Positions 32,617 through 44,595 of a DNA stretch of 64,000 bases are shown here, one piece after another. Source of the stretch: Cryptomeria japonica (taxonomy: Eukaryota > Streptophyta > Pinopsida > Cupressales > Cupressaceae); contig NC_081414.1 of assembly GCF_030272615.1 (NCBI RefSeq), positions 237,448,233 to 237,512,232 of the forward strand. Direction: 5' to 3'. How positions within the stretch are numbered: the first letter of the stretch is position 1; the number at the start of each line of letters is the position of its first letter. A program made the position numbers and the translations under genes. The notes beneath the pieces were generated by a model that did not search any database, was not told the DNA's origin, and saw nothing but the letters and a program-made list of their open reading frames with translations.

Positions 32617-34496
32617 GTATAAGAAAGAGCACATTCTTTTTAGCCTACAAATAAAATAACATTTAATAATGAACCGTATTGAATTTTTTATCATTGCTAT
32701 GCTGTTAGCTAGTCACATTGTCATCTCTTTTGGGTTTTATTTGTCATATTTCTAAACATATTTACTTTTTCAAATTGCAATGGAAAGTTTCTTATATGAT
32801 CCGGTTTTCTATGTTCTTCAAGGGAGCAATTCAGCAAATTTTTACACAGCGTAAGAAAAATAGTTTGCAGAATGATACATGTAAGATAGCCTAAAGTCAA
32901 CTAATTTTTCTACATATTCAAATAATAAAACAGTACATATCCCATACCACGCATGTCATCAACCATGAAAACCAATAAATATATATCATTACTATGAAAG
33001 TCTCACAAGTACATTTCTAGTACTATCAAAGAAGATAGCATCATTACATAATCAAGACATATAAAGGGTCAAAAATGACAAACTTCAACAATAACAATGG
33101 ATACAATATGCCATAAAGCCAATACCGCAAATGCAAAGTGTCCATGTACAATGTACATCATAAAGCTCAATTTTGTAAACTAGTACCTCCAAGCTATTGC
33201 TGCTGATGGAAAAGGCTTGAACCCACCATGAGGATGTCACTTTCCTTCCCAGCCATTAGTCCGGCAATGAAGCATTCAATCAATAAACCAAGTGTGTGGA
33301 AATTACAAACATGCTAGTGATTATTTATTAGTTCATTTCTTTAGTTACATATATCCATCTTTAGAACCGTTTCATACACATACAAGATCATAACATCAAT
33401 TACACAACATCAAACACCCCAACACAATCACTTACAATATAACATTGTAAGCATAAAGAATACATAGAGAATACAAATACATCACACAAGACAAAAACAC
33501 CACAGCAATGACTCTCAACTACAACATAAAGACTACACAACCATAACATTGACTCATTGTCCCAAGAACCCATCAAGACTCGTCTCCCATTGATGCACAA
33601 CACCCAAGTATCACCAACTCACATAAGATAAGATTAACTATACAAACTACAAAGCACCCTGCCCCAAGGTATAGTATGCATATCAATATATAGGCCACAA
33701 GATTTATCTTTAAAGGTCTCCTAACTATTAGTGATGGATGGTGAACATAATGCAAAATAGCTTACGAACCTTCTGCCATTGAGAGCACTAGAGCTTCAAT
33801 GTGATGTGATGCCGATAGAAAGATGACCAACTCAATCTTGGCTAACTTTCTCAAGGGAAGATGTTTCAATGTGTTGGGATCAAAGTAGAGAAGATGATGC
33901 TAGGATGTATCCATCAAGGACAAGGACATCCAATCTCTTCCACTCCTTTAAATTTGTCACCTCCAATGAAGTCAAGATATCAACCATCCTAGCTGATAGG
34001 ATAATCAAGTGTTAAAAGCTTCAAGATAACTCCCATAAGTCGTTTACTCAAATAACCACCTCCCTACTCTCACAAGTAGAACTGTAACATAATAGATGTC
34101 ATGACCAAATAGGTTTAGCTGCTCAAGCAGACAATACATTACCAACCAATTTGGATTTACATAAATATGATCAGGATAATCTTAATCCATGCACATTATC
34201 AAAAGGAAACATTACCCAATATCTGTTGACTTTAAACCATTCATATAGTTAAAACACAATAATAAAGACACTCAAGGACAGTCTATAATTCTTAGATTGC
34301 ATAATCAATATAGACAACACAGCTTTTGGACATTAGCATGTTTTGAAGAGTACAACACAAAAACTGAATGACAACACAAATAACCACCTTTTCCTCAGAC
34401 AACAATGCAACTATTGGACTATAAAATGTTGTGATGTCATCCAATTCTTGCACTCGCATCCAACTCATACATTTGATAGAACTTACTACCCATATA
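32617..34496 (+). other. Unassigned sequence, probable intron downstream of the MetRS-like exon
   Basis: AT-rich with A/C-rich runs (33340-33560). No coding similarity and no element boundaries were recognised. The last five bases (ATATA) are the left TSD candidate of the next solo LTR. Confidence 0.35.
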
Positions 34497-36507
34497 TGTA
34501 ATATCCCCCTTAATTTGTTTTTATTTTTTCAACAAGATTACAAACACAACCACACTCGTTAGGGTTAGAGAAAGAAATCCAAAACCAGCTAGAAGGAACC
34601 TTACACCTTTTGTTCCTTGAGAGCCCAAGCTAGGAGGGTGAGAGCATACGATAGTAGGGGATCGTTAGATACAACTTCAGATAAATGCTTATTACAATAA
34701 CGGGCGGCAAGCCAGCCCCTTCCACTTTCCAGCGGGTAAAACAAGGGAACTTGGCGGTAAACCAGACAAGTAAACAAACACACTCAAGCACGAATCACTC
34801 TACTGCATATCTCAGCGGAAGGATGAACACACACAACAAAGCTCAACTCAACCGCTTATGCAACGGGAGGACCATTACAAACAAAATATCACTCTACCGC
34901 TTATGCAGCGGGAGGACAGAATTACAAATATCAAATGTAGGTGGCAAGCCAGCCTCTTCTACTTTTCAGCAGGGTAAGCTTTACAATCCAGAAATGGTTG
35001 TTAGTACTACTAACCAGCCTTACAAATAAGAGATTCAATGCATCGGAAAGAGAGATTATGTTGTCTAATACTGCTGAATATCACCAAACTTATCACAACT
35101 AACAAACTCAAACCCACCCACAAAGAAATAACACACCGATAATCACTAAACTGAAATTACAATCTGCTGTCCGCATAACACACAAAAAACAGCCACTACA
35201 AAATTCACTATTATGCTCATAACTCACCCAAAACAACTCGGAATGACACAAAAATGGAAGCAAATGAAAGATATGACTAAGGCAATGCAACCAGAGACTC
35301 AAACCTGCACCGCGAACACCACAAACAGACAACACGCAACCCAAGGCAGCCAAGAAATGGTACGACCCAGCTGGAAAGTTTGATTTGCTGCCAAAAATCA
35401 GAAAGTACACCAACAGAAACGCCAAGGTAGAAGAATAGTTGCCCTCCAGATACGCTTCCAACGAGCTATTACCTAGAATAATCAATTGCACAGGCAGAGA
35501 GATACGATCAAATCTTCACTTCAGCCACACTAAAATCCACACCACACACTGAAAATCTGAAAATACACATTGAAACTTCACCACAATCCAACACTCAGCT
35601 AGGTACTATGTCTCAAGTACAAAACTGGCTAAACTAGAGAGCCACAACTCCAAAGCTCAAGTTCACTCACCATTCCGGTAGCATAACAATATGATTTCTT
35701 CAAGATAACCAAATGAGGAGCCCATCCCTTGTATTTATAGATTTTTGAAACTCAAATTCTCCTAAAATGGCGCCCAAATTCATTTGAAACTCACTTCATT
35801 TCATTTCATGTCCTCCTCAAGACATGGCGTGCATAAGTTCAAACTTTGAGGAAATAATATTAAGTGTAGAATGACTTCTTTTGGATGCCCACCTGACTTA
35901 GGAAATAAAATCGGACTTAGGATAAATAACATAATATTTTCCTTCCTAAGTCATTCCTCAAAATATAATCAGTGAAATAATTAAATATTAACATTAGAAT
36001 AAAGTAATAATATTTAATTAAACAATTATAATTCACCCACTGATTGTTGTCAAATCAACCATATGAACTAGAGTGTAGAAGATGCTAATTCTGGACTGGA
36101 TTGGAGCTCTGCACAAGACTGCCAAAATAGCACTGCCTGATTGACACTTACTAAAAATAGTAAGTCATGAAAACATCTTAGAAAGACATGCTCGTCGAAC
36201 CCTCTAAGAGAGCTCGGAAAACCCAGAAAAACCTCAAAATCCAATCAGCTGCCACCAACTTACTAAAAATAGTAAGTTCAGAAATCACTCCAGAACAGAA
36301 TGCATGTTAAACCATCATGTAGCTCTCAAAAAAACTAGATGGAATCCTCAGTTCATTCTGCCAAATTCCGACCAGAACATCCCTGAAAACTACGAAGAAT
36401 CCTCCTAGAAAATAGGAAACCCTAATTCCTCATTCCAATCAACCTACGAGTATCTAGAATAGGCCAATGGACCACAGATTACTCCTTACTGAGAAGGGGA
36501 CATTACA
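34497..36507 (-). repeat. Solo LTR related to the gypsy-1 LTR
   Basis: 2,011 bp. The minus strand opens TGTAATGTCCCCTTCTCAGT and ends GGGGGATATTACA. Flanks are ATATA (34492-34496) and ATAAA (36508-36512), a TSD with one mismatch. It shares gypsy-1 LTR blocks: GGCGGCAAGCCAGCC, GGCGGTAAACCAGA and CTCTACCGCTTATGCAGCGG (minus-strand equivalents in gypsy-1). Two ACTTACTA palindromes are at 36146-36165 and 36258-36277. The absence of PBS, internal genes and partner indicates LTR-LTR recombination. Confidence 0.85.
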
Positions 36508-36512
36508 ATAAA

Positions 36513-37430
36513 TTTAATAAAGCTTATTCTAGTCCAACTTCTATAAAAATCTTAGAAGGATGACACTATTAGAAAGCAGTACAATGAAAAACTAAGTTCA
36601 TACCAACACAAAACCCAAAACACATTACATTGAGATTTTAACAAAGAATCCTAATTTGGGGATCATGCTAGACCATTGCAATCAGAATTCCCCATAGTAA
36701 AAACTATAAAGCATTAATTCTGATATCATGCTAGACCATTAAAATCAGAATTTCCCATTAAACAGTTCAAACTTTCCGTGTGACTTGAGAAGATAAAATG
36801 TTACTCAAAACGTGTGTGATGCCCCAATCATTTCACATGAATTTAGCCAAATAAAATATAATAATAATAATACTCATTAACATATTAACGAAATCAGAAA
36901 TAAATAAAATTCAAGAATACATATATATATATATAGTATTAATCAGAAAATCGTCTCATTTATGAGACATAAGGATTTTCCCTCAAGAGAAGATGCTGGC
37001 AGCAAAGAAATTAAGGATTTGTCAAATTATAGCAGCGATTCATTACAATGTAATATGCAGCGAGTTGAGAGTAGAGTTTAATGAGTGTTTAAGTTGAACC
37101 AACTCATCTCGAGACAAAGGCTATCACTCAAGTTAAAGAGTAATTAGAAATTGTAAAAAGCAGTGATTTCAATTTAAAGAAACAGCGGTGAGTATGTTAT
37201 CACATCCTACCTCCTCACCTCCTCATCATTGTATATTTAAACACATTTCTGATAAATCATTTCAGCTATTGCATTGCATTCTTTGTTTTTTTCGTCTCAC
37301 AAGTTTGATTGTGTGCTTGTTCATCTTGTGTGGCTCAATCCAATATTGACATTTGTGCAGAATTCATGTAGAGATTCTGACAAATCCCAACATTCTTGAC
37401 ATATATATGATGTCATTATGTATGTATAGA
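36513..37430. other. Unassigned sequence with a small duplication and (TA)n
   Basis: A ~62-bp imperfect duplication containing CATGCTAGACCATT (36664 and 36726) and a TA microsatellite near 36919-36936. No gene was recognised. Confidence 0.45.
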
Positions 37431-37435
37431 TGTTA

Positions 37436-37957
37436 TGTTGAAAATTAGGATCTTAGGATACTAATCATTGTAAACAAGATCATAAAGTAAATGAAATGAG
37501 AAACTTACATGCATAAATGTACACATTACACAAGATATACATGGGGAAAACCCTTTCGGGTAAAAAAACCCCATAAAGTATCATTTAATTAAAACACTTA
37601 CAAATATTGTCAATCATAAAATAGACATGAACCTGTGGATACTCCTCCAATACTTCCACATGACCAATAATACCTCTTGTGCATAGTGATACAACTCACC
37701 ATAAAAGCTCCAAATTCCCATACTCTCAAATGAGAGAGAACCTTCTTAAATATAGGAGGAAGGGTGGCTTCACCATTCACAGCTTTTCAATAACCCCTAC
37801 TCATAAATAATTAATAATCTAATAATTATTAGATTATAATTATTTCAAAATTTTATGCTTATAAAGCATATAATATATAAGCTTTTATAACCTTGTATTA
37901 GAACATTATATATAAATGTTATAAGGATGTGATCCCTAATAACATTATGTTCTAACA
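37436..37957 (-). repeat. F 3' LTR
   Basis: 522 bp. Inner flank on the minus strand ends TTATGGGGCAG, a plausible PPT. Confidence 0.88.
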
Positions 37958-38976
37958 CTGCCCCATAATGTTAATAGGGGATCACACGTCAATTTCCATA
38001 AAAGAAAAAATGAAGTACCCTGGTAACGTAGGTCTTCTTTGACAATGATAAACAGGGACACAAATATATGCCAACATGAAGATCATGCATTCCAGACTAC
38101 ATGAAAGTCGTCTTGTCATAATTTATAATCCCAGTGTTTTAAAAATGATGCTATGAGGTCTTAAAAAATTATATTGGAGCCGCAGTCTCCTTAAATTAGC
38201 CTCTCCCCAAGTTCATTACATAGTGCCCATAGGACTTAATACAATGATTTTACAAGTGGAAGATTTACAAGGAGAAGAATTTACAAATGCCCGTTGGACT
38301 TAAGCACAAATGTGCCTATAGGACTTACTAATGCCTACCTGCAGTAATCAAAACAGAAAAGGACTTACATTCGACTATCTACGGGCTTAAAGGACTTACT
38401 AATGCCTATATAAGTCTTATTTCATACCTATTAGGACATATGCTTACCCATAGGATTTAAAAACTAGGATTTAGCCACTAGGTGGTGTCATTGACATGCA
38501 CACTCCCCCTCAATAGCATCACCTAAGGCCAAGCATTATTTGAATTTGGAGCATATAATGCCTAAAGGTCTTATGCCTATTAGGTCTTAAATATAAGATT
38601 CAGCCACTAGGTGGTGTCATGTACACTCCCCATTAATGGCATCACCTAAAACCAATCACTACACAGAGGATTTCAAAGTGATGGCTAAAATTCCAATATG
38701 TAGCATGTGCCCATGACCTTCAAAGTGTCTTTATTATAGAATGATTTCACTTGAGTGAGGTGCCCATGATCTTCAAGGTGCCTTTATTATGAAATAATTT
38801 CACTTGAATGATGTGCCCATAATCTTCAAGGTGCCTTTGTTATGGAATAATTTCACTTGAGTGATGTGCCCCCATAATCTTCGAAGTTCAATTTGAACTT
38901 TAGAAATGATATTATTTGGAAAGAGTAAAATAACTTCAAGTAAGATGGTAATTTTAAATGCATCCAAATGGAACTC
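37958..38976 (-). other. F internal region, 3' part, with 53-bp tandem repeats
   Basis: No coding motif. It contains three-plus tandem 53-bp units starting GTGCCCAT (38707, 38760, 38813, 38866). A duplicated block AGCCACTAGGTGGTGTCAT...CATCACCTAA occurs near 38474 and 38593. On the minus strand that block includes GAGGGGGAGTGT-type purine runs, such as occur after the pol stop of Copia elements. Confidence 0.5.
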
Positions 38977-40728
38977 TGTAATATCCCTTGGCTAATCTGA
39001 CCCTGTTTTGCTTATATGAACACCAAGGAATATTGTCAAACATTTGGCATACAATGTTTGAAGCCGCTGTAGTGAATTCTTTATTTGTCTTCTTTGGGTT
39101 TGTAGGCTGCAAATGAAGTTATGGAAAGCTTCTAACAATGCAAAGTTGTTATAGAAATGATATACTAGTTGTTTTAGACCTTTCCACACATATGTAATGA
39201 CTGAAATTAACTAGTACAGCTGTTGACATTAAGACAAACACTTGTCATGCATCCCAAAGTACACCTACAGCCATTAGGCATTTAAGCAAACAATTGGCAT
39301 GAAAGCTAAATGGCTGATCAATGTTGAATGTTACCATGAATGTGGAATATGCAAATTATATTTCCATTAAACATATGCAACCTCCAAATATTTCATGATA
39401 TAATCATAACAGAAAGTGATGCAATGAAGTAATGATTTTCTAATACAATGACCATAGATAGAAAACCTGGTATTTCAATGGCTGCCTTGATATATTGGTT
39501 TGATTCTCCTCATATGCAAATCCCTTGTCAAATATATATAGTTGTTCAACCTTTCTAAATCCCCTTCTATAGAACTCAAACTACTGTAGCGCACTGTTCA
39601 CGGCACTGTTCATGTGCACTGTTCACGGCACTGTAGCGCACTGTTCACGGCACTGTTCATGAGCACTGTTCACGGCACTGTAGCGCACTGTTCACGCGCA
39701 CTGTAGCAGCAAGAACAAACTTGCAATCTGCTCTTAAAACCTTGAATAATTTGTTGATAATCTCTCCCAACAAGAATGATATAACTCCATGTGCCAAAGA
39801 AGGATGATTCACAACCAATTATAAATGTTCTCCAACAATAAACTTCAAACCCTTGTAGAGAACTTCACCAATTTGCACAAATGAAAGAACTGAAGTATTC
39901 TTTCCCACAACTGCAATAATTCAGGTGCTATTTCACACCTTCAAAATTGCTATCAATAGGAAGTTTTCGTTTCCTATGATCAAAGAAGAAAATTGCGAAA
40001 GCCCTAGGCTCCACAATAAAAATCAATCAAAATACTATTCATCAACTGGATGCCGAGAATGAACTCTTGCCTTTCCTTTTATTCTTTCCTTAAGAGAGCT
40101 CAAACACCTTCCTAGCCAATGTGGGATAAAAGATTTATTCCCACATTAAATTATTCACTTAATGCACTATTATATTAAAGTGACTTTATTATATTAAAGT
40201 GACTTTATTATTATAAAGTTACTTTAGAACTTTATAATAATATTAAAATATTAAATAAATCACTTAAGTCACTTAAACTTTAATATCTCTTGATGTACTT
40301 GTCTGATTGCTAAGCCGTCTGAGCCAAGAGTCGACTCTCCCTATTCTCCATGTGATTGGATGCCTGTCTAAAAATAGAAACCCTGAATAGTGACTTTCTA
40401 TAAATAGTAAGTATGTGGAACTGAGTCTAGAAATAGCTGCAAAGGCCCAATCAAGGTCGACACTGCCAATAAGCTCTGCTCAGGTGTCTTTCTCTTAATA
40501 GGAACCCTGACTCTCCCAAAATAGTAACTTACTATAAATAGTAAGTGTGCCAATCAGAGTCAAAAAAACCTGTGCAAAGGCCAAAACCTGAATCCAACTG
40601 AAGAGTAATGTCTCTAATCACCAAGTAACTGCCACACAAGGCCCTCTATCAATAATTGTTAGCCTATGAGGGTCAAATGATAAGCTAATTCTTACAAACT
40701 CTGATGCTCGCAAAATGGGGACATTACA
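38977..40728 (-). repeat. G 3' LTR
   Basis: 1,752 bp. It is longer than its partner mainly through the minisatellite at 39583-39709 and a ~19-bp duplication near 40195. Palindromes are at 40393-40412 and 40527-40546. Confidence 0.9.
39583..39709. repeat. CACTGTTCACGG/CACTGTAGCG minisatellite in the G 3' LTR
   Basis: Alternating short units CACTGTTCACGG, CACTGTTCATG and CACTGTAGCG. The partner array at 43498-43590 is shorter, so it has changed length since insertion. Gypsy-2 LTRs hold the same kind of unit on the opposite strand (GCTACAGT..GTGAATAGTG). Confidence 0.8.
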
Positions 40729-42849
40729 GTCTGCCCTCCCTGAAATTGCTTGTCCCCAAGCAATCTCCACTGCAAAGAAACTCCAATCCTCGGGAGGCCC
40801 GAAGAAGAATTGTGAAATGTCCCACACATCCTTAACCGACTCCTGTAGCACCAACATAAACATAGTTGCGCACAATATCCCTGGATCCCAAACCTGGAAT
40901 GGAAGTCTGCCAAGCCTAATACCCTCTGACTTCCTCTGCGCTACTCTGATCTCAACTTCACCATGCCAGAAGTGGTGAAGCAAACCAATGGGACCCATCC
41001 AATACACTGTGCCAAACCTGTCGTCTCCTGGATGCCAAAACAACTGAACCCCACATCCATTCGCCATATAGAGATAAAAATATCTGGAAGCGTCTATAAC
41101 ACAATATCTCTCTACAGCTCTCGGTAAACTCCCATGGATGTGATAACTAACCAAACCATCATGCCCACTGACACCATAGTCATCCTGTAACCATGTACCC
41201 ATAAGAAAACTTTGTGACATAGAGGTAGCAAACCCTGTTGGATACATATCAGCATGATGTATAACTAACAGCTGTCCCTGCAAGTAATCCCCCATAAACT
41301 GCTGAGTCGGGTGCTCGCAACTGCTAATCCCATCTTCTGAAGATGATGAATACCCATCCCACAAAGGATGGCATCTCGGAGCCAATCCACACGGATGCAT
41401 CATCAAGTCCTCTGTGTGTGGATCAAAAGAAAAATGATGAGCACTCCTCACTGTGTAGTCGCGGTAAAATGCTCCAACCTCTGTCAATGGCTCATCACTA
41501 ACAACACTTGAATCAAGCAACTGATCCCTTTGATTCTGAAAAACAACAAGCTGACATCCAAAATCAGCTGCATGGGATGAAGTGACAGATTTGCTTCCAG
41601 GAGATGGAAACAAATCAACATGGGAGCCATACTCCCAACTAGATGACACTTTGCAAATGCCCTGTGAGGACGGAGTAGCGTTGTGTACTACCACACAACT
41701 CTCAAGAGAATCCACCATTGTGACACAAGAGCTACCAGTAAACTGTCCTGCATCAACTGTCACAATACTGACCTCAGGAGAACTTGATGCAACTAGTGGT
41801 TCTCTACTGCTCTCAACCAAGGTACTCATCCCAGCTGAAACTTTCGTACCTATATCTGTGATAGATGTAACCACATCCTCACTACAACCAGTGGATATAA
41901 AATCCTCATCAACTACCTCTTTATATAACTGTACTATATCTGTAGTTGGTGGAGACTGTGCCAAACTCAACTCCTCGGTAAGCTTCTCAATCTGTAACTG
42001 TGACTCTTGAAGAGCCAACTCGACACTCTGCAATGAGTCCATAGTCACCTCAAGCTCATGAGTGAGCTCATCGACCTGCTCCTCCTTTCCCTTCAATGCA
42101 TCATTAGTACCCAATTTCTGAGTACTTTCATGTGACAACTCAATAGGATCATTTTGCACATGTGAAAACACTGCTGTCTCATGCTCATGCAAAGTTTCAT
42201 CATCGCTGTCATGAAAATCAGAAGTAGCCTCTATATTAAAAACTTCTTGAGTCACCTCTTGCAAGGATGATGTAGATAAATCATTACCCAAAGCTGTGCT
42301 AGTGTCTTCTTGAATCAAATCAACATGTCTATCAAATTCATCATATAAATTTCTGCATACTTCATAGGAATTTGAAGATACCAAATCATTTTGATGAAGA
42401 GTTGTATCATCGTTATGTGTAGATTCTCTATCCATTTCATGTGTAAACAATTCATGAGCTATAGTGTGATATTTCTTCCTTGCAAACTCTGTCTTATGGC
42501 AAAGACTCGGGTGCAAATCCATGTAACTCATGAAAGGAAGTTCCTTCTTAATTTTTTGAGGAAGAGTGCTATACTCCTTAAACATGCTAATCACTTCTTC
42601 TTCTTTGTTTTGTGGTGTTCGACCTTTGCTGGTAGGAAGTGAATTGAATCTTTTAGGCAACCCAAACTTTGGAAGCGTTTGCTCTAAACGCAACAACTTT
42701 CGGCTGAGCTTGTATTGTGATTGTTCAAGTTCTTTCAGTGCCTGTTTATCATTGAACAATGTTGTCATGTAGCCCATTTTCACTACCCAACTAAAAACCA
42801 AATCAAAACTGATTTGTACACGGATGATTTTCCCACCAATTGAATGCAA
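40618..42849 (-). CDS. Intact 743-codon ORF of element G, unrecognised protein
   Basis: This is the longest intact frame in the window. ATG 42849 lies 29 bp from the PBS; the internal ATG 42777 (M-G-Y-M-T-T-L-F) is an equally good start. Residues 33-58 form a short charged helix. K-E-Y-S-T-L-P-Q-K-I-K-K-E-L-P-F-M (91-107) resembles gypsy-1 gag E-Y-A-S-L-P-G-E-I-R-D-I-L (14687-14725), so the N-terminus may derive from gag. Residues ~120-250 are acidic and Ser/Thr-rich, ~250-300 predicted coiled coil. Residues ~490-700 are compact and aromatic-rich (Y-C-V-I-D-A-S-R-Y-F-Y-L-Y-M, W-H-P-G-D-D-R-F-G-T-V-Y-W-M-G-P) with Q-V-W-D-P-G-I. The last 37 codons run through the PPT into the 3' LTR. No zinc knuckle, protease, polymerase or transmembrane segment is seen. 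Intactness points to recent activity. Confidence 0.7.
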   Translation of the reverse strand: MHSIGGKIIRVQISFDLVFSWVVKMGYMTTLFNDKQALKELEQSQYKLSRKLLRLEQTLPKFGLPKRFNSLPTSKGRTPQNKEEEVISMFKEYSTLPQKIKKELPFMSYMDLHPSLCHKTEFARKKYHTIAHELFTHEMDRESTHNDDTTLHQNDLVSSNSYEVCRNLYDEFDRHVDLIQEDTSTALGNDLSTSSLQEVTQEVFNIEATSDFHDSDDETLHEHETAVFSHVQNDPIELSHESTQKLGTNDALKGKEEQVDELTHELEVTMDSLQSVELALQESQLQIEKLTEELSLAQSPPTTDIVQLYKEVVDEDFISTGCSEDVVTSITDIGTKVSAGMSTLVESSREPLVASSSPEVSIVTVDAGQFTGSSCVTMVDSLESCVVVHNATPSSQGICKVSSSWEYGSHVDLFPSPGSKSVTSSHAADFGCQLVVFQNQRDQLLDSSVVSDEPLTEVGAFYRDYTVRSAHHFSFDPHTEDLMMHPCGLAPRCHPLWDGYSSSSEDGISSCEHPTQQFMGDYLQGQLLVIHHADMYPTGFATSMSQSFLMGTWLQDDYGVSGHDGLVSYHIHGSLPRAVERYCVIDASRYFYLYMANGCGVQLFWHPGDDRFGTVYWMGPIGLLHHFWHGEVEIRVAQRKSEGIRLGRLPFQVWDPGILCATMFMLVLQESVKDVWDISQFFFGPPEDWSFFAVEIAWGQAISGRADCNVPILRASEFVRISLSFDPHRLTIIDRGPCVAVTW
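40729..40763 (-). other. G pre-PPT hairpin and polypurine tract
   Basis: TTGCTTG (40746-40752) and CAAGCAA (40757-40763) form a 7-bp stem. On the minus strand AGGGAGGGCAGAC precedes the LTR. The tract is simultaneously coding (end of the 743-codon frame). Confidence 0.8.
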
Positions 42850-42877
42850 CCATCACCCAACAGGTTGGCAGGAAACC

Positions 42878-42889
42878 GCTCTGATACCA
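42878..42889 (-). other. G primer binding site (initiator tRNA-Met)
   Basis: TGGTATCAGAGC on the minus strand, one base inside the 5' LTR. Confidence 0.9.
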
Positions 42890-42890
42890 C

Positions 42891-44590
42891 TGTAATATCC
42901 CTTGGCTAATCTGACCCTGTTTTGCTTATATGAACACCAAGGAATATTGTCAAACATTTGGCATACAATGTTTGAAGCCGCTGTAGTGAATTCTTTATTT
43001 GTCTTCTTTGGGTTTGTAGGCTGCAAATGAAGTTATGGAAAGCTTCTAACAATGCAAAGTTGTTATAGAAATGATATACTAGTTGTTTTAGACCTTTCCA
43101 CACATATGTAATGACTGAAATTAACTAGTACAGCTAGTTGACATTAAGACAAACACTTGTCATGCATCCCAAAGTACACCTACAGCCATTAGGCATTTAA
43201 GCAAACAATTGGCATGAAAGCTAAATGGCTGATCAACGTTGAATGTTACCATGAATGTGGAATATGCAAATTATATTTCCATTAAACATATGCAACCTCC
43301 AAATATTTCATGATATAATCATAATAGAAAGTGATGCAATGAAGTAATGATTTTCTAATACAATGACCATAGATAGAAAACCTGGTATTTCAATGGCTGC
43401 CTTGATATATTGGTTTGATTCTCCTCATATGCAAATCCCTTGTCAAATATATATAGCTGTTCAACCTTTCTAAATCCCCTTCTATAGAACTCAAACTACT
43501 GTAGCGCACTGTTCACGGCACTGTTCATGCGCACTGTTCACGGCACTGTTCATGAGCACTGTAGCGCACCGTTCACACGCACTGTAGCAGCAAGAACAAA
43601 CTTGCAATCTACTCTTAAAACCTTGAATAATTTGTTGATAATCTCTCCCAACAAGAATGATATAACTCCATGTGCCAAAGAAGGATGATTCACAACCAAT
43701 TATAAATGTTCTCCAACAATAAACTTCAAACCCTTGTAGAGAACTTCACCAATTTGCACAAATGAAAGAACTGAAGTATTCTTTCCCACAACTGCAATAA
43801 TTCAGGTGCTATTTCACACCTTCAAAATTGCTATCAATAGGAAGTTTTTGTTTCCTATGATCAAAGAAGAAAATTGCGAAAGCCCTAGGCTCCACAATAA
43901 AAATCAATCAAAATACTATTCATCAACTGGATGCCGAGAATGAACTCTTGCCTTTCCTTTTATTCTTTCCTTAAGAGAGCTCAAACACCTTCCTAGCCAA
44001 TGTGGGATAAAAGATTTATTCCCACATTAAATTATTCACTTAATTCACTATTATATTAAAGTGACTTTATTATTATAAAGTTACTTTAGAACTTTATAAT
44101 AATAATAAAATATTAAATAAATCACTTAAGTCACTTAAACTTTAATATCTCTTGATGTACTTGTCTGATTGCTAAGCCGTCTGAGCCAGGAGTCGACTCT
44201 CCCTATTCTCCATGTGATTGGATGCCTGTCTAAAAATAGAAACCCTGAATAGTGACTTTCTATAAATAGTAAGTATGTGGAACTGAGTCTAGAAATAGCT
44301 GCAAAGGCCCAATCAAGGTCGACACTGCCAATAAGCTCTGCTCAGGTGTCTTTCTCTTAATAGGAACCCTGACTCTCCCAAAATAGTAACTTACTATAAA
44401 TAGTAAGTGTGCCAATCAGAGTCAAAAAAACCTGTGCAAAGGCCAAAACCTGAATCCAACTGAAGAGTAATGTCTCTAATCACCAAGTAACTGCCACACA
44501 AGGCCCTCTATCAATAATTGTTAGCCTATGAGGGTCAAATGATAAGCTAATTCTTACAAACTCTGATGCTCGCAAAATGAGGACATTACA
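42891..44590 (-). repeat. G 5' LTR
   Basis: 1,700 bp, near-identical to 38977-40728 outside the minisatellite. Palindromes at 44255-44274 and 44389-44408. Confidence 0.9.
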
Positions 44591-44595
44591 AACTC

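Larger units (their letters stand above)
38977..44590 (-). mobile_element. G: non-autonomous gypsy-related retrotransposon with one intact ORF
   Basis: 5,614 bp, perfect TSD AACTC (38972-38976; 44591-44595), LTRs of 1,752 and 1,700 bp, initiator-Met PBS one base inside the 5' LTR. Just before the 3' LTR is the same TTGCTTG/CAAGCAA hairpin and purine tract as in gypsy-1 and gypsy-2. The 2.16-kb interior carries a single 743-codon ORF and no protease, RT, RNase H or integrase. Shared LTR ends (TGTAATGTCC on the minus strand), U3 palindromes, PBS and PPT imply that it is moved by the gypsy machinery of this genome. Confidence 0.92.
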
